Shown here: piece by piece, positions 9,847 through 22,400 of the stretch
How the letters are laid out: each line of letters starts with the position of its first letter
Position numbering within the stretch: the stretch's first letter is position 1
Assembly (NCBI GenBank): GCA_003665825.1
Contig: QPFY01000025.1
Coordinates: 62,001-126,000 of the forward strand
Length of the DNA stretch: 64,000 bases
Direction: 5' to 3'
Source: Microbotryum silenes-acaulis
Taxonomy: Eukaryota; Basidiomycota; Microbotryomycetes; Microbotryales; Microbotryaceae
Program-made: the position numbers and the translations under genes
Notes under the pieces: model-generated
Database searches by the model: none
Told to the model about the DNA's origin: nothing
The model's input: only the letters and a program-made list of their open reading frames with translations

Positions 9847-12800
9847 TCAAGCTTGGACATGCGATCCACCATGAGCATGGGGGTGAGCCTGCTTACGAAT
9901 GTGGGCATGTGCTGAATGAGCGCGGACGTTGTGTCGTCGAGTGGCCGTCGGGCCGCTCGAGTTGACGTGGCGATGGATCGGTTGCGAGCGAATGCACTTG
10001 CTGCCCGTCGAGTTGGGCTTCCATCCCGACTGGCACGAGAAGATCACGCACGTTCCAGCGTCGCACCCGACCCCGACGGCACCGCGGATCTTGGTGCAAT
10101 CTTGACCCTCGCCCGTCGAGGCGCAGCCACCGCACGAATCGAGAGCTTGCCTGGTGTCGAGGCACTCGTAGCCGCCGTTGCCGCTCATGACGCCACCGGC
10201 GAAAAGGTTGACCGAATCGGAAAAGTGTTGCGAGACGGCAGAAGCATATGAACTGATCAAGAGGGAAATGGGCGCAGCATGCACAGTCAGTAATTAGGTT
10301 CATGTTCGAGGCGGATCGCAGAAAGGCGTGCGCGGGACTTACGTAGCACCGACGATCGGGCACGCCGTCTCGTTCTCGGGGCACAGCGTCTTGGGTTTCA
10401 CTATCTTGCTCCTCTTCGCGTTGGGACGCTGCGACGCATTCAGAACACACGCGTTGCTGACCATCGAGTACCCGGTCGGACATGAAGTGAGTGTGCATAC
10501 ACCCGCCACACACGAGCCCAAAGCGCCCGAAGGCGTGAACGTGCACGCATGTCCCATCGTGCCGCAGTTGAGCATATCGCTGCGCAAGTCGATCTCGGTG
10601 CACACGCCCGCGTTCTTCGTGAATCCCGATTGGCAAGTGGACGCATAACATTGTGAGTTTGCACACGTCACCGTCGCCGAGCCGACGAGCTGCGTCAAGC
10701 ACACCGTCCCAATCGCGCCGCAGTTGTTGATGTCGCTCGTGACGTCGCGGCAGCGGTTGACCGTCGAGTCAAACGCGAAGCCGGTCTTGCACTTGGCTTG
10801 ACAGACCGAGTTGGCGCAGAACGGAGTCCCTCCGTTGGCGACCGCTTTACACACGTTGCCGATCGATCCACAGTTGTTCACGTCCGAGGTCAGGTCGACC
10901 TCGTTGCAGACGTTGTTCGCAAGCGTGTAGTTGCCAGTGCAGCTCGTGTAGGTGCACACGCCGCCCGTGCAAGTGCCCACCCCGTTCGGGAAGGAGCACA
11001 CGTTGCCGACCGAGCCGCAGTTGTTGACGTCCGTCTGAAGGTTCATCGAAGTGCAGACCCCGTTGACGTTCTGGAAGTCGGTGTTGCACTTCTTGACCGA
11101 ACACTGACTAGCGACGCATTGCGCGACACCGTTCGGGACGGTGCACGCATTACCGGCTTTGCCGCAGTTATTGATATCCGTTTGAACGTCACGGCAGAAC
11201 AGATGCAGCACGTCCCAATCGAAGCCGGTGCTGCATGAGCTGGGCTGACACACGCCGTTGACGCAAGTGACTCCCGTGCCGAACAAGAAGCTCGCCGGAC
11301 ACACGGTGCCGACCGTACCGCAGTTGTTGATGTCCGTCAGGAGGTTGAGTTTAGTGCACGCTCCGCCGACGATGTAGTAGCCCGCGTTGCACGACAAGGG
11401 AACACAGGACCCAGCAACGCAAGCAGGCGTGCCGTTCTCGATCGCGCACACTGTGCCAATCGAACCGCAGTTGTTGACGTCGTTGTTCGTCGATCGGCAC
11501 ACCGAGGTCGTCGCGTCCCAGCCGAAACCCGCAACACACGTCGACTGACACTTGCCCGCCCCGCACGAGGTGCTGGCCGCGTTTGCACCAGCGACGCACT
11601 TGGTGCCGATGGATCCACTAGTACAGCGAAAGCGGCGCCCAGGAAGGCACGAGAACGTCAGCGCCGAGTCAAAACAAACTCCGAGCGAGGCACCCCAGCG
11701 ACTCACCAGTTGTTGACGTCGGTATCAGTATTGACGGCCGAGCACGTCGTCGAACCAGAGGAGAATAGCGAAGCGCCGGTGATCTTCGTCGCATAGCCGG
11801 CGTTGCAGCTTGTCAACTTGCACTGCGATGCCACGCAGAGTCCGACTCCGTTCGGGAAGGAGCACACGTTGCCGATCGATCCGCAATTGTTGAGGTCACT
11901 CGTCAGATCGACGACCGTGCACGTCCTGTTGACCATGTAGGCACCCGTGGTGCAGCTTGCTAAAACGCACGCGCCCGACTGGCACTTGGCGACGCCGAGC
12001 GGGAACGAGCACACCTTACCGAGCCCACCGCAGTTGAGAATGTCGTTATCCGTGTTCTGGCACGCCATCGTGAGGGGGTTCCACGTCTTTCCACCGTTGC
12101 ACGACGCCGCGCGACACAAGCCGGCGACGCAGACGCTGCCCGTGCCCCCCGGGTACGACGACTTGCAGGCGTTGCCGAGCGCGCCGCAGTTGTTGGTGTC
12201 GATCTGCGTATTCACGGCCGTGCACGCGCCGTTCGCCCTCTGGTATCCGAGGTTGCACGACAGGAGCGAGCAGACGCCGTCAGAACACGTCGGCGTGCCG
12301 TTCGGGATCGTGCACACTTTGCCAACCATGCCGCAGTTGAAGATATCGTTCGAGACCGGTCGGCAGTACGATGCCGTCGAGTCCCACAAAAAGCCACTCG
12401 TGCACGTGCTAGAGCATTTACCGGCGCTACAGATGGTGGTCGCCGATTTTGTAACAGCAGGGCACTTGTAGCCCACGAAACCACTGCGCGAACGACCAGG
12501 GGAGGGCAAAGAGATGAGCGTCAGACCAAAATTGGGGCACCAGATTAGATAGGGGCGTAAGGAAACGCGGCAAAAGAATGACCCACCAGTTATTGACATC
12601 GGTTTGAGTGTTGACCGAGGAACAAGTCGTGCCGCTCGAGGTTGTCGTCAAGGCATAGTTGCCAGAGCAGCTCGTGTACGTACACTTTCCGGACATGCAC
12701 GAACCCACGCCATTCGGGAAGCTACAAATATTTCCAACCGTACCGCAATTGTTGTTGTCCCAATCTAGGTTGAGGTAGACGCAAGCTCCGTTGACGATGT

Positions 12801-15800
12801 AGAATTTGTCAGCGCAGCTCGCCAAACTGCAAACGCCGTTCGTGCATTTGGCGACACCGGAGGGGTACGAGCAGACGTTGCCGATCGAGCCGCAGTTGTT
12901 GACGTCGGTCGCCGTGTTCTGGCACGCCATCGAGTTCGCATTCCAAACAGTGCCGCCATTGCAACTCGCTGCTCGGCACAAGCCAGCCACGCAAGCGGTA
13001 CCTGTGCCTCCGGGATACGATGAAGCGCACGCATTGCCAACCCACCCACAGTTCTGTACATCGGTCTGGGTGTTGATCGAAGTGCAAACATTATTGATGT
13101 TGGAGTAGCCATAGTTGCACGATTGAAGCGAGCAGACACCGTTCGTGCACGCCGGGGTCCCGTTCGCGACCGAGCACACTTTGCCGATCGATCCGCAGTT
13201 GTTGACATCGTTCGACGTCGGGCGGCAGTAGGAGGCATTCGAGTCCCACATGAAGCCTGCTTTGCAGGTGTTGACACATTTCCCGGCACTGCAAGTCGTC
13301 GATGCCGAGTTGGTGACAGCGGGGCAGATGAAGCCGACGGATCCGCTGCAAGCACATGAACAATTCCAACGTCAGCCATGACTGAATGAGGATCATCAAA
13401 ACACACGGGAACAGTAGATCCATGCTTACCAGTTGTTAACGTCGGTCTGAGTGTTGACCTGGACGCACGACGATCCGGCCGAGGTGGTCGTCATGGCGTA
13501 GCCGGCACTACAACTCGAGAGCGTGCATTTACCTGAGACGCACGAGCCCGCTCCGTTGCCGAACTGGCACACTTTGCCGACCGACCCGCAGTTGTTGGGA
13601 TCGCTGTTGAGATCCAGCGCCGTGCAAACTCCGCTGACCATGTAGGCGCCGGTTGTGCAACTAGCGAGGACGCACACACCTGCTTGACAAGTAGCGACAC
13701 CGAGCGGGAACGAGCAGACCTTGCCGATCGAGCCGCAGTTGTTGATGTCGGTCGCCGTGTTCTGGCACGCCATCGAGTTTGCATTCCAAACAGTGCCGCT
13801 GTTGCAAGATGCTGCTCGGCACAAACCAGCAACGCAAGCACTACCGGTTCCTCCCGGGTACGAGGAAGCGCACGTATTGCCAACCCACCCACAGTTCTGT
13901 ACATCGGTCTGGGTGTTGATCGAAGTGCAAACATTATTGATGTTGGAGTAGCCATAATTGCACGATTGAAGCGAGCAGACACCGTTCGTGCAGGCCGGGG
14001 TCCCGTTCGCGACCGAGCACACTTTGCCGATCGATCCGCAGTTGTTGACATCGTTCGACGTCGGGCGGCAATAGGAGCCCGTCGAGTCCCACGCGTATCC
14101 TGAGCTGCAGCTGCTGACGCATTTTCCGGCACTGCAGGACGTCGATGCGGAGTTCACGAGCGATGGGCACTTGTAGCCGACCGAGCCACTGCGCAAGGAA
14201 GGAAACGGCAGTGAGGCGTCAGAAAATTGTCTATGTGGTTACCCAGTGCGAGTAGAAGCTCAACCGGCACACTAGAGCGTACCAATTGTTCACATCAGTT
14301 TGAGTGTTCACCGAGGTGCAGCTCGTGCCGCTTGAGGTCGTAGTCAAGGCATAGTTGCCCGTGCAACTGGTGAAGGTACACTTGCCGGCCTGGCAACACC
14401 CAGCGCCGTTTGCGAACGAGCACACCGTGCCAACGGCTCCGCAGTTGTTGACGTCCGTGTTCAGGTTCAGCGCCGTGCAGACGTTGCTGACGAGGTAGAA
14501 GCCGGTGAGACAATTTGCCAAACTGCAAACGCCATTCGTGCACTTCGCGACACCGGAGGGGTACGAGCAGACATTGCCGATCGAGCCGCAGTTGTTGACG
14601 TCGCTCGCTGTGTTCTGGCAAGACATAAGACCCGCGTTCCAAGCAGTGCCGCCATTGCAACTCGCTGCTCGGCACAAGCCAGCCACGCAAGCAGTACCTG
14701 TTCCTCCCGGGTAGGACGAAGCGCACGCATTGCCAACCCATCCGCAGTTCTTCACATCGGTTTGAGTGTTGATCGCAGTGCACACATTGTTGATGTTGGA
14801 GTAGCCAAAATTGCACGATTGGAGCGAGCAGACACCGTTCGTGCACGCTGGCGTTCCATTGGAGACTGAGCACACATTGCCAAGCGATCCGCAGTTGTTC
14901 ACGTCGTTCGAAACAGAGCGGCACATTGATGATCCCGAGTCCCACGAGTATCCCGCGTTGCAGCTGGCGGCGCATTTTCCGGCATTGCAAAACACGCTTG
15001 CCGAATTGGACGGCGTTTGACACACGTAGCCCATACTTCCACTGATGGGGGAGCAGACGAAGGCGAGGACTTCGCTTCAGCAAATCGCGAACGTTCGTCC
15101 AATAGAGGAGAGAAGGGATAACTCACCAGTTCTTGACGTCGGTCTGCGTGTTGACGGCGACACAAGATTGGCCGGCCGACGTCGTCGACAAGGCGTAGCT
15201 GCCGGTACAGCTCGAGAAGGTGCACACGCTCGCAATGCAGGCGCCTACGCCGTTGGGGAATGTGCAAACCTTGCCGACCGATCCACAGTTCTTCACGTCG
15301 CTCGTCAGATCGAGAGCGGTGCAGACACCGTTGACCTGGTACGCTCCACCGACGCAGCTCGCCAGGCTACAGACGCCGTTCGTGCACTTCGCGACGCCTG
15401 AGGGGTACGAGCAGATGTTGCCGATCGTGCCGCAGTTGAGGATGTCGCTTGCAGTGTTTTGACAGATCATCGAGTTGGCATTCCAGGTCGTGCCGCCGTT
15501 GCAGGAAGCGGCGCGGCACAAGCCAGCAACGCAAGCACTGCCCGTTCCTCCGGTATACGATGCAAGGCAGGCGTTGCCGACCCACCCGCAGTTCTTGGCA
15601 TCGGTCTGCGTGTTGATCGAGGTACATACGCCGTTGACGTTTTGGTAGCCGAAATTGCACGAGGCGACCGAGCACACTCCGCTTGAGCATGCCGGCGAGC
15701 CGTTCGTGACTTTGCAGACGTTGCCGAGCGAGCCGCAATTGTTGACGTCGCTCGCGGTCGGTCGGCAGTACAGAGCGGTCGAGTCCCACGCGTAGCCACT

Positions 15801-17334
15801 GTTGCACGTGCTCGCACAGCTACCTCCACTGCAGTAAGTCGATGCCGAGTTGGCTTGTGTTGGGCATACATGGCCTACGTAACCGCTGTTAAGCGCGGAC
15901 CGAAGAAGGAGGGAGATGGTAGGTCAGCTTCGATCTGAGACGGCGTGTGCAAGATTACGCCGACTGCAGCAAGACTGACCAATTGTTGGAGTCGGACTGG
16001 ATGTTGACTGCTTGGCAGAACGTGTTGCCGCCACTGTCGGTGACTTTGGCGTAGTTGCCCGTACAGCTCGAGTACTGGCACTTGCCCGACACGCACGACC
16101 CGATCCCTTTCGCAAAGTCGCACACATTCCCGACGGTGCCGCAGTTGTTCGAGTCGGTCGCAAGGCTCAGGTAGGTGCAGGCGTTGTTGATGAGGTAGAA
16201 GCCAGCGATGCAGCCCGCCAACGAGCATACCCCGTTCTGGCACTGCGCATTCCCAGAAGTGTAAGCGCACACCTTGCCGATCGCGCCGCAATTGTTGACG
16301 TCGGAGGCGGTGTTCTGGCACTGCATCGAGGCCGAGTTCCACGTTTTGCCAGCGTTGCAGGTGGCAGCTCGGCACGAACCAGCGGAGCACGTGCTACCCG
16401 TGCCTCCGGGGTACGACGACAGACATCGGTTACCGAGCCATCCGCAATTGTTAATCTGGTAAAAGCGGCTGAGGTTCAGTGATTGAAGAAGAGAAGGGCA
16501 CGTATGGAATAAAGGGCGACTAGAATTGGTAGTCAACACTCACGTCGGTCTGCGTATCAATGTTCTTGGTGCAGACACCCCCCGCACTCGCCGTGTAACC
16601 CGTGGCGCATGTCGTAGCCACGCATGAGCCGGCATTGCAGCCTACCGACGCACCGCCGACGAAGTTTGAAAGACTGCACACGGTGCCGATAGCGCCACTG
16701 CTCAGAGGAGAAACATGACATCGAATAATCGGGTCGTCAGTGAATGTCGAGTGTGTGCGATAGAATGGTTGCAAGTCGGGAAGGCTTGCAGCGGGCGCGC
16801 GCGCGCACGCCAATCGGTGATTCGGTGACGATTGCCCGCGGCCGTCATCCGACCAGCGCGCTGAGGCCGAGAGTGAGCTCTCCGAATCCGAATCAATCTT
16901 ACTCTCGGTAGAGTTCACTCGGCTGCGCTCCACCGCTACCCAAACTCCATTGTTATGAAGTGAAGAGGAACTGACCAGTTGTTGACGTCAGAGCCCACAC
17001 TTTGACATTGTTGTGTGCCCCCATTCCAGGCGTATAGCGGCTGGCATGCAACCGGTGCGCAAACACTGTTCTGGCACATAGCGCCCTGAGAGGCCATGTT
17101 CGCCCAGCTTTTCCCCGCGCAGCTGTTACCGATCGAACCGCAGTTGCTGTAATCGGAGGTCGTGTCGTAGCCAAAGCAGATATTCAAGATGCAGAAGCCT
17201 CGCTTTGTCAAGTTCGAGAGGACATGTCGCTTCGGTAATGTGGGATCGATCTCGCTTTCGGCGCTGGCCTTCGTCGCCGTCACTGCGCTGAGTGCGAGCA
17301 CCAGGGAGGACGTCACGAGCGAGTTGGTCTTCAT
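9847..17334 (-). CDS. Giant secreted cysteine-repeat protein with C-terminal CPL1/PriA-like domain
   Basis: Ten exons on the minus strand: 17334-16976, 16697-16544, 16455-15980, 15885-15127, 15041-14283, 14188-13430, 13345-12587, 12483-11707, 11617-10343 and 10252-9847. Total 6483 nt, 2160 aa. A signal peptide ([20 protein letters not shown]...) is followed by KR sites that look like Kex2 cuts (TLPKR, NLTKR). The body is some 40 repeats of about 50 residues with six cysteines, consensus NNCGSxGxVCxxxxGxxxCxxGxCxxxxCxxGYxxxxxxC. The end (about residues 2013-2110) is a CPL1/PriA-like domain: [48 protein letters not shown] histidine-rich tail follows. In known relatives (Cryptococcus Cpl1, Lentinula PriA) the protein is secreted. 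A role at the cell surface or matrix is inferred. Most introns cut the same Cys codon (TG|C) in NNC-G. Confidence 0.88.
12587..15885 (-). repeat. Four tandem 759-nt exons in the giant cysteine-repeat gene
   Basis: Exons 15885-15127, 15041-14283, 14188-13430 and 13345-12587 are each exactly 759 nt (253 codons). All begin and end in phase 2 inside the Cys codon of NNC-G, and each encodes five six-cysteine repeats in the same order. The introns between them are 76-94 nt and differ in sequence. Exon 12483-11707 (777 nt) is a more distant member of the series. Symmetrical phases mean that whole exons can be gained or lost without a frameshift. Confidence 0.9.
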
Positions 17335-19487
17335 GGCCGCTGCGCCTGTCGAGCCTCGAGAGTCGACGTTTGGATATAGGTGAAGGGGGATCGATTCGAG
17401 TCGAGTCGAGTGAAGTGGGTCGTAAAAGTCGATGGTAGAAGGTGAAAACGAGCGGAAAAAGTCGAGATGGGGCTGCTGATTGACTGCCTTTCCCCAGGCT
17501 GGCAAAGATTATCCGGTTCCGGCGGGGGCGTCCATGTCTCGGAGTGGGAAGGACCAGGCCAGGAGCCTTCAGTCGAAGCGCGCCTCGAACGGGCCAATCG
17601 GGAAGGCGCGCGCCTGCTGAAGATTACGGCAGCAATCGGGCACCGCGCGCTGGCCATCCACGGAGTGTCCAGCGCAGCTTCCGTACGCTGATCCGACGAT
17701 ACTGAGCAGCGCCGCTGCAGGCGATCAAAAATACGATTGCAATGACTTCGAAGTTTTTCAAGCAAAGGTATGCGCCACAAACATTTATCGGTTCGTACAC
17801 CTGCCAGCGATATTTCTCTTGTGGCAGAGACTGGTGCCGTTGCGATCAGGCTTTCGGTCTTCGACCCCATCGGCCTGCGCCCCCTGTCCCAAAGAGGCAG
17901 GTGAGAGGAGGTGGGTGAGAGCGCCGTCTGTGCTGCCGATCGCGCGCGCGCCTGCTTCAGTAAGGTTGCGGGCTGCACCCTTGCCCGATCGAGTGCACTC
18001 TTGCGAACCTTTGCCCGAGTGGGACGAAAGCAAACAAGGTTGAGACATATTGCCGGCAAGGCTGTCTAGGGATGAAATCTTAATTGCAAGCACCCGTTCT
18101 GTCGAAATGCACTTTGCCCTGCCTCTAGGCCGTCGAAGCCGTTAATTAGCGTTTGTGTCGATTGTCCCGCGTGATTCGGCGATGGCTGGGCTGGGCGGGT
18201 CTTCGCGGCTCTTCGCGGGTGCTGCTGCAGCTGCTGCCTGGTGCGAGGGCAAGATCTCCGCCACCGTCTAGTGATCGACATCCCGAGAAACCGGAGGACC
18301 AGACATTCTTTCTTCAGGCGGTATTCATCTTGGGTCGTATTTATTCAAAGCACCCCAGCTGGAAGTTTTGGCTGCTGCGTTGCCGCCGCCGAGAAGGACG
18401 CGGCGCCACTGCAGTCTCCCTCAAAGGAGCCACCGCCGCCTGCTCCGTAGCGCCGACTCCGGCCTTGTGCTGGTGTCGGCTCGACGAAGACTTCTGGAGC
18501 GAGGCCCTACATTTGAAGATTTCTTCTCTGACTCGTTGTACCCCGCGTGAAAAGGAAACTGTATTTACAGTTCAACGCAACTGTCGTCAGGGGCCAACGT
18601 GTTGCACGATGACCTTACGGTTGCCAATGGCGGACGAGCGACAGACTTTCGTATGGGCATGAAGCTTTCAGTGAGAAACCGAAATTCAACTTCCCGAGAT
18701 CTCTCAATACGACATCGAGCCGAATCTTCCGACGACTTTCCGTAGACAGACCAGCATGAGCTCTACCTCGACAGGATGTTCGAATGGGAGCTACACTTCA
18801 TAGCAAAGAGACCCCCAAAAAACGGTCGAAGCCGAGAAACTGGTTGATTCGCGTCAAGTGGTTCGGATAATTTCCAGTGGTCACGGGAAACCCACCCAGA
18901 ATAACCTGCCGGAGTATGTCTCTATGTCTGAATCGAAAGATCGCGTCAACTTGGCCGAGTGAGCTTTTGGAAGGCGAGATATTTTGCGGCGATCGACTAC
19001 TTGTCCCCAATCGAGACCGAAAACCAAGAAGATCCTGCTCTGTAACAGAGCGCTCCTATCTCCTATCTCCGCCGTGCTTGACGTGGTGCACCTGAGAGCG
19101 TGAACTTCAAGACAAGCCGACGCTGCAAGAGTTGTGTTCTCATGGCATTCAAGTGTTTGACGCTCAGAAAATCTCTCAAGTGCACGCAACTCACTTCGTA
19201 CTATCGGCAATGTTGGATGGAACCATGTTTGAAAAGCACTATGATGTATTCCAATGAAGGGAGATTATATAAAAAGGGTTCACTCAAAAACGTGCCTCTC
19301 GCTAGACGAGCCGAAAGTGATGAGATGGGGTACAGACAAAATAATAATTACTGGAACACACACAAAAGAAAAGCGAAAATGCGAGTACGACCATGCGATG
19401 GGAGCCCCTACAAAACCCGCTGAGCGATAATACCCAAGAGAAGGAGAACATCTATATATACCGAATATCAACATACGACTTGGGAGA
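17335..19487. other. Intergenic between the two cysteine-repeat paralogues
   Basis: About 2.1 kb without a supportable gene. It should hold the promoter of the giant gene (just above 17334) and the 3' end of the second paralogue (just below 19488). The short frames at 18153-18662 and 18881-19210 show no domain or signal peptide. Confidence 0.5.
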
Positions 19488-22400
19488 TCATGCATGGCCG
19501 TGGTGTGATTGGATGTGACCGTGATGTGCTCGGGCGTGAATGTGTCTCCGTGCGGCGGCCGAGCTCGATTCTTCGTCATCGGAATGGCTGGCGACCTCGG
19601 AGCTCGAGTTGTGGCCGTGGCCGTGCGATCGAACGCACTTGGAAGCGGCCAAATTGGGCTTCCACCCCGACTGGCACGAGAAGACAACGCACGTTCCAGC
19701 ATCGCACCCGACTCCGACAGCACCGCGGATCTTAGTGCAATCTTGACCCTCGCCCGTCGAGGCGCAGCCACCGCACGAGTCGAGAGCTTGCTTGGTGTCG
19801 AGGCACTCGTAGCCGCCGTTGCCGCTCATGATGCCACCGGTCGCCAAATCAGCGAACGAGGAGAAGTGTTGGTCGACGGCCAGGGCGTAAGAGGAGGAGC
19901 CGACGATGGGGCATGCGGTCTCATTCTCAGGGCAGAGCGACTTGGGCTTCTCGATCTTGCGCTTCTTAACGTTCGCAGCGCGTTGCGACGGCTGACTCTT
20001 AAGGCAAAGGTTGTTCGAGATCGTGTATCCGGCGGGGCAGCTCGTGACGGTGCACACGCCGAGTGTGCAGGTACCGGTTGCCCCTCGAGGTGTGAATTCG
20101 CAGCATTTACCGATTCCGCCGCAGTTGTTGGGGTCGTTCTGCGTATCGATAGAAATGCACTTGCCGGAAGTAAGGGTGTAGCCGCTGTTGCACCCCTTGG
20201 CGTAGCAGGTACCACTGACGCAGCTCGCAAGCGAAGCGCCAGGAAGCTGCGACAAGCAGTTGTTGTTGCAGCCACCGCAGTGGGAGGTATCCGTCCTGGT
20301 GTCACGGCAGAAGTCCGCGTCAAAGTCAAAGTCGAAGCCGTTGTTGCACTTGGTCTGGCAGACCGAGTTGGAGCAGAAGGGCTTGCCACCGTTGGCGTAC
20401 GAGTGGCACACGTTGCCGATAGATCCGCAGTTATTCACGTCCGAGGTCAGGTCGGCCTTGATGCACGCGTTGTTGACGAGCGTGCAGTCGCGGTTGCAAC
20501 CCGTGAAGGTGCACTTGCCTTTCTGGCATGTGCCCTGACCGTTGGGGAAGGAGCACACGTTGCCGACCGAGCCGCAATTGTTGACGTCCGTCTGGAGGTT
20601 CATCGAGGTGCAGACCCCGTTGACGTTCTGGAAACCGGAGTTGCAGCTCTTGACGTTGCACGAGCCACCGGAGCATTGGCCGACACCGTTCGCGATCGTA
20701 CACACGCTACCGCATCGACCGCAGTTGTTCATGTCGTTGCTTACATCACGGCAGAACAAGTGCAAGATGTCCCAGTCGTAGCCGTCCTTGCACGAGTTGG
20801 GCTGACAGATACCGTCGACGCAAGTGACACCCGTGCCGAACAAGAAGCTGGTCGGGCACCTGAGGCCTGGGAGACCGCAGTTGTTGACGTCGGTCTGAAG
20901 GTCGAGAGAAGCGCAGGCGCCGTCGAGGTTGTAGTAGCCCATGTTGCACGACAAAGGCTGGCAGCTACCCGCCAGGCACATGGCTTTACCGTTGGGGATG
21001 TCGCACACATTGCCAATGGAACCGCAGTTGTTCACGTCGTTCGAAACGGCGCGGCACCTGGAGGCCGAGGAGTCCCACGCGAAGCCGGTGAAGCACGAGC
21101 CTTGGCACTTGCCAGCGACGCACGAGGTGCCGACTGAGTTGGCGAACGAATAGCATTTGTTGCCGACGGTTCCGCAGTTGTTAATGTCGGTCTGGATGTC
21201 GACAGCTACGCAGGACGAAGTCGACGGAGAGAAGAACGAGCCGCCGGTGGTCGTGAGAGCGAAGCCGGCGTTGCAGCTCGTGAGCTTGCATTGGTTCGCG
21301 ACGCACGATCCAGCACCGTTGGGGAACGAGCATACATTGCCGACGGAACCGCAGTTCTTGACGTCGGAAGTGAGGTCGAGCGCAACGCATTGGCCACCGA
21401 CCATGTACGAGCCTGCCAAGCAGCCGGTCAAGACACAGTTGCCGGACTGGCACTGGGCAACACCGCGAGGGAACGTGCAGACGTTTCCGACCTTGCCGCA
21501 GTTGAGGATGTCACTGCCGGTGTTCTGGCACGCCATCGTGGCGGGGTTCCAGGTCGTGCCGGTGTTGCAGCTGGCGGGTCGGCAGGCACCATTGAGGCAC
21601 ACGCTGCCCGATCCCAAAGGGTACGACGGCAGGCAAACGTTACCGACGAAGCCGCAATTGTTCTTGTCGTTCTGCGTGTTGACCGCGGTGCAGACGCCGT
21701 TGACGTTGGAGTAGCCGTAGTTGCACGTTTGGACCGCGCACGCGCCATTCACGCACGACGCGATGCCGTTGGCAACCTTGCACGTGTTCCCGTAGCGACC
21801 GCAATTGTTGGGGTCGCTGGTGACAGGTCGGCAGAACGACATACCCGAGTCCCAGTCGTAGCCATTGTTGCAAATGGCTCCGCACTTGCCGTTGGTGCAA
21901 GTCATGCTGGCGGCGTTGAGCAAGCTGGTGCACTTGTTGCCGGCGGTGCCGCTGTGGACGAGGGTGCGTGCGAGAGTGCGGTAGGAGACAGGGGCAAGAT
22001 GCGCGAAAGTCAGCAACCAGTTTCAAAGATTTAAAAGTTGGCAATGAGAGTGCGATTAGGCAAAAGATCTTACCAGTTGTTGGGATCGGATTGCGTGTTG
22101 ACCCATTGGCAAAAGGCGTTGCCGCTACCGTCGGTCGCCTTCGCGTAGTTGGTGCTGCAAGTCGAGAGGACGCACTTGCCATTCGAGCACGATCCGGCGC
22201 CGTTGGCGAAGTTGCAGACGTTACCGACAGCGCCGCAGTTGTTCGTGTCGGTCGAGAGACTGAGCGCAACGCACTGGCCACCGACTATGTACGAGCCCGA
22301 ATTGCAGCCGGTCAAGACGCAGTTGCCCGACTGGCATTGCGCAGTACCGCGCGGGAACGAGCAGACTTTGCCGATCGCGCCGCAGTTGTTGACGTCGGAG

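Noticed and set aside
12587..15885. Possible CRISPR-like or satellite array because of regular repeats
   Set aside because: The units are coding, about 150 bases each with conserved cysteines, and are organised in exons. There are no short identical repeats with unique spacers.
19509..21137. A 542-aa plus-strand frame opposite the second cysteine-repeat gene
   Set aside because: It mirrors the repeat coding on the other strand and lacks any recognisable motif. The repeats themselves cause the long open antisense frame.
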